Source of the DNA: Bombyx mori
Lineage: Eukaryota > Arthropoda > Insecta > Lepidoptera > Bombycidae
Assembly (NCBI RefSeq): GCF_030269925.1
Contig: NC_085132.1
Coordinates: 3,122,501-3,186,500 of the forward strand
Direction: 5' to 3'
DNA: 64,000 nucleotides
Below are positions 63,958 through 64,000 of this stretch, in pieces (the stretch's first letter is position 1; the number at the start of each line of letters is the position of its first letter). A program made the translations under genes and the position numbers. Below the pieces are notes generated by a model that worked only from the letters and a program-made list of their open reading frames with translations, did no database searches and was not told where the DNA came from.

Positions 63958-64000
63958 TGATCCCCTCACCTCCTTTTTATCATCGCACCTCCCGTCATCG
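63958..64000 (+). mobile_element. BMC1-type LINE copy running off the right edge
   Basis: TCCCCTCACCTCCTTTTTATCATCGCACCTCCCG matches the BMC1 ORF at about 8815-8854, so another 3' copy begins here and continues beyond the window. Confidence 0.8.

Overview
The window looks like silkworm-type lepidopteran nuclear DNA (Bombyx mori or a very close relative). The evidence is the transposon fauna. There are about twenty copies of the Bm1 tRNA-derived SINE, a near-complete BMC1-type LINE plus more than ten copies of its 3' tail, and a Dong (R4-clade) LINE sitting in TAA repeats, on an AT-rich intron-like background. I see no prokaryotic gene organisation, no rRNA and no true tRNA gene.

Almost everything that codes belongs to mobile elements. 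The one host-type coding piece I can support is a single exon (338-540, minus) of a major-facilitator sugar transporter, with good splice sites on both sides. The rest is probably intronic or intergenic.

Layout. 0-5 kb: BMC1 tail, transporter exon, a 37-bp tandem array capped by an inverted copy, jockey-type LINE tails, a second SINE family, and a jockey tail nested inside a BMC1 copy. 5.5-9.2 kb: BMC1-type LINE with an uninterrupted endonuclease-reverse transcriptase ORF and a 33-A tail; ORF1 is mostly missing. 9.3-20.4 kb: Bm1 copies, RTE and CR1-like LINE scraps, Helitron-like and foldback repeats. 20.4-23.2 kb: jockey C-terminus and a near-perfect 849/845-bp tandem duplication. 24.2-29.6 kb: two R4/Dong-type 3' ends, both beside TAA repeats; the larger keeps a CCHC finger and a restriction-like endonuclease. 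30.4-30.7 kb: a probable solo LTR. 35.6-36.2 kb: a broken protein with a Cys/His cluster and a PD-(D/E)XK-like signature. 41.15-46.53 kb: a nearly full-length I-clade-like LINE with gag, endonuclease, reverse transcriptase, RNase H and terminal zinc motif, bounded by a 12-bp direct repeat and broken by two frame changes. 48.3-49.3 kb: an RTE-clade LINE fragment with one nonsense codon. 50-64 kb: mostly unique AT-rich DNA with scattered SINE, LINE and Helitron-like copies; a new BMC1 copy begins at the right edge.

The genes do not form a pathway. The autonomous LINEs supply nuclease and reverse transcriptase for themselves and possibly for the SINEs. I found no convincing undescribed system. 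The best leads are the inverted-capped 37-bp array, the PD-(D/E)XK-like fragment, the recurrent fixed 5' end of headless Bm1 copies, and the recent tandem duplication.
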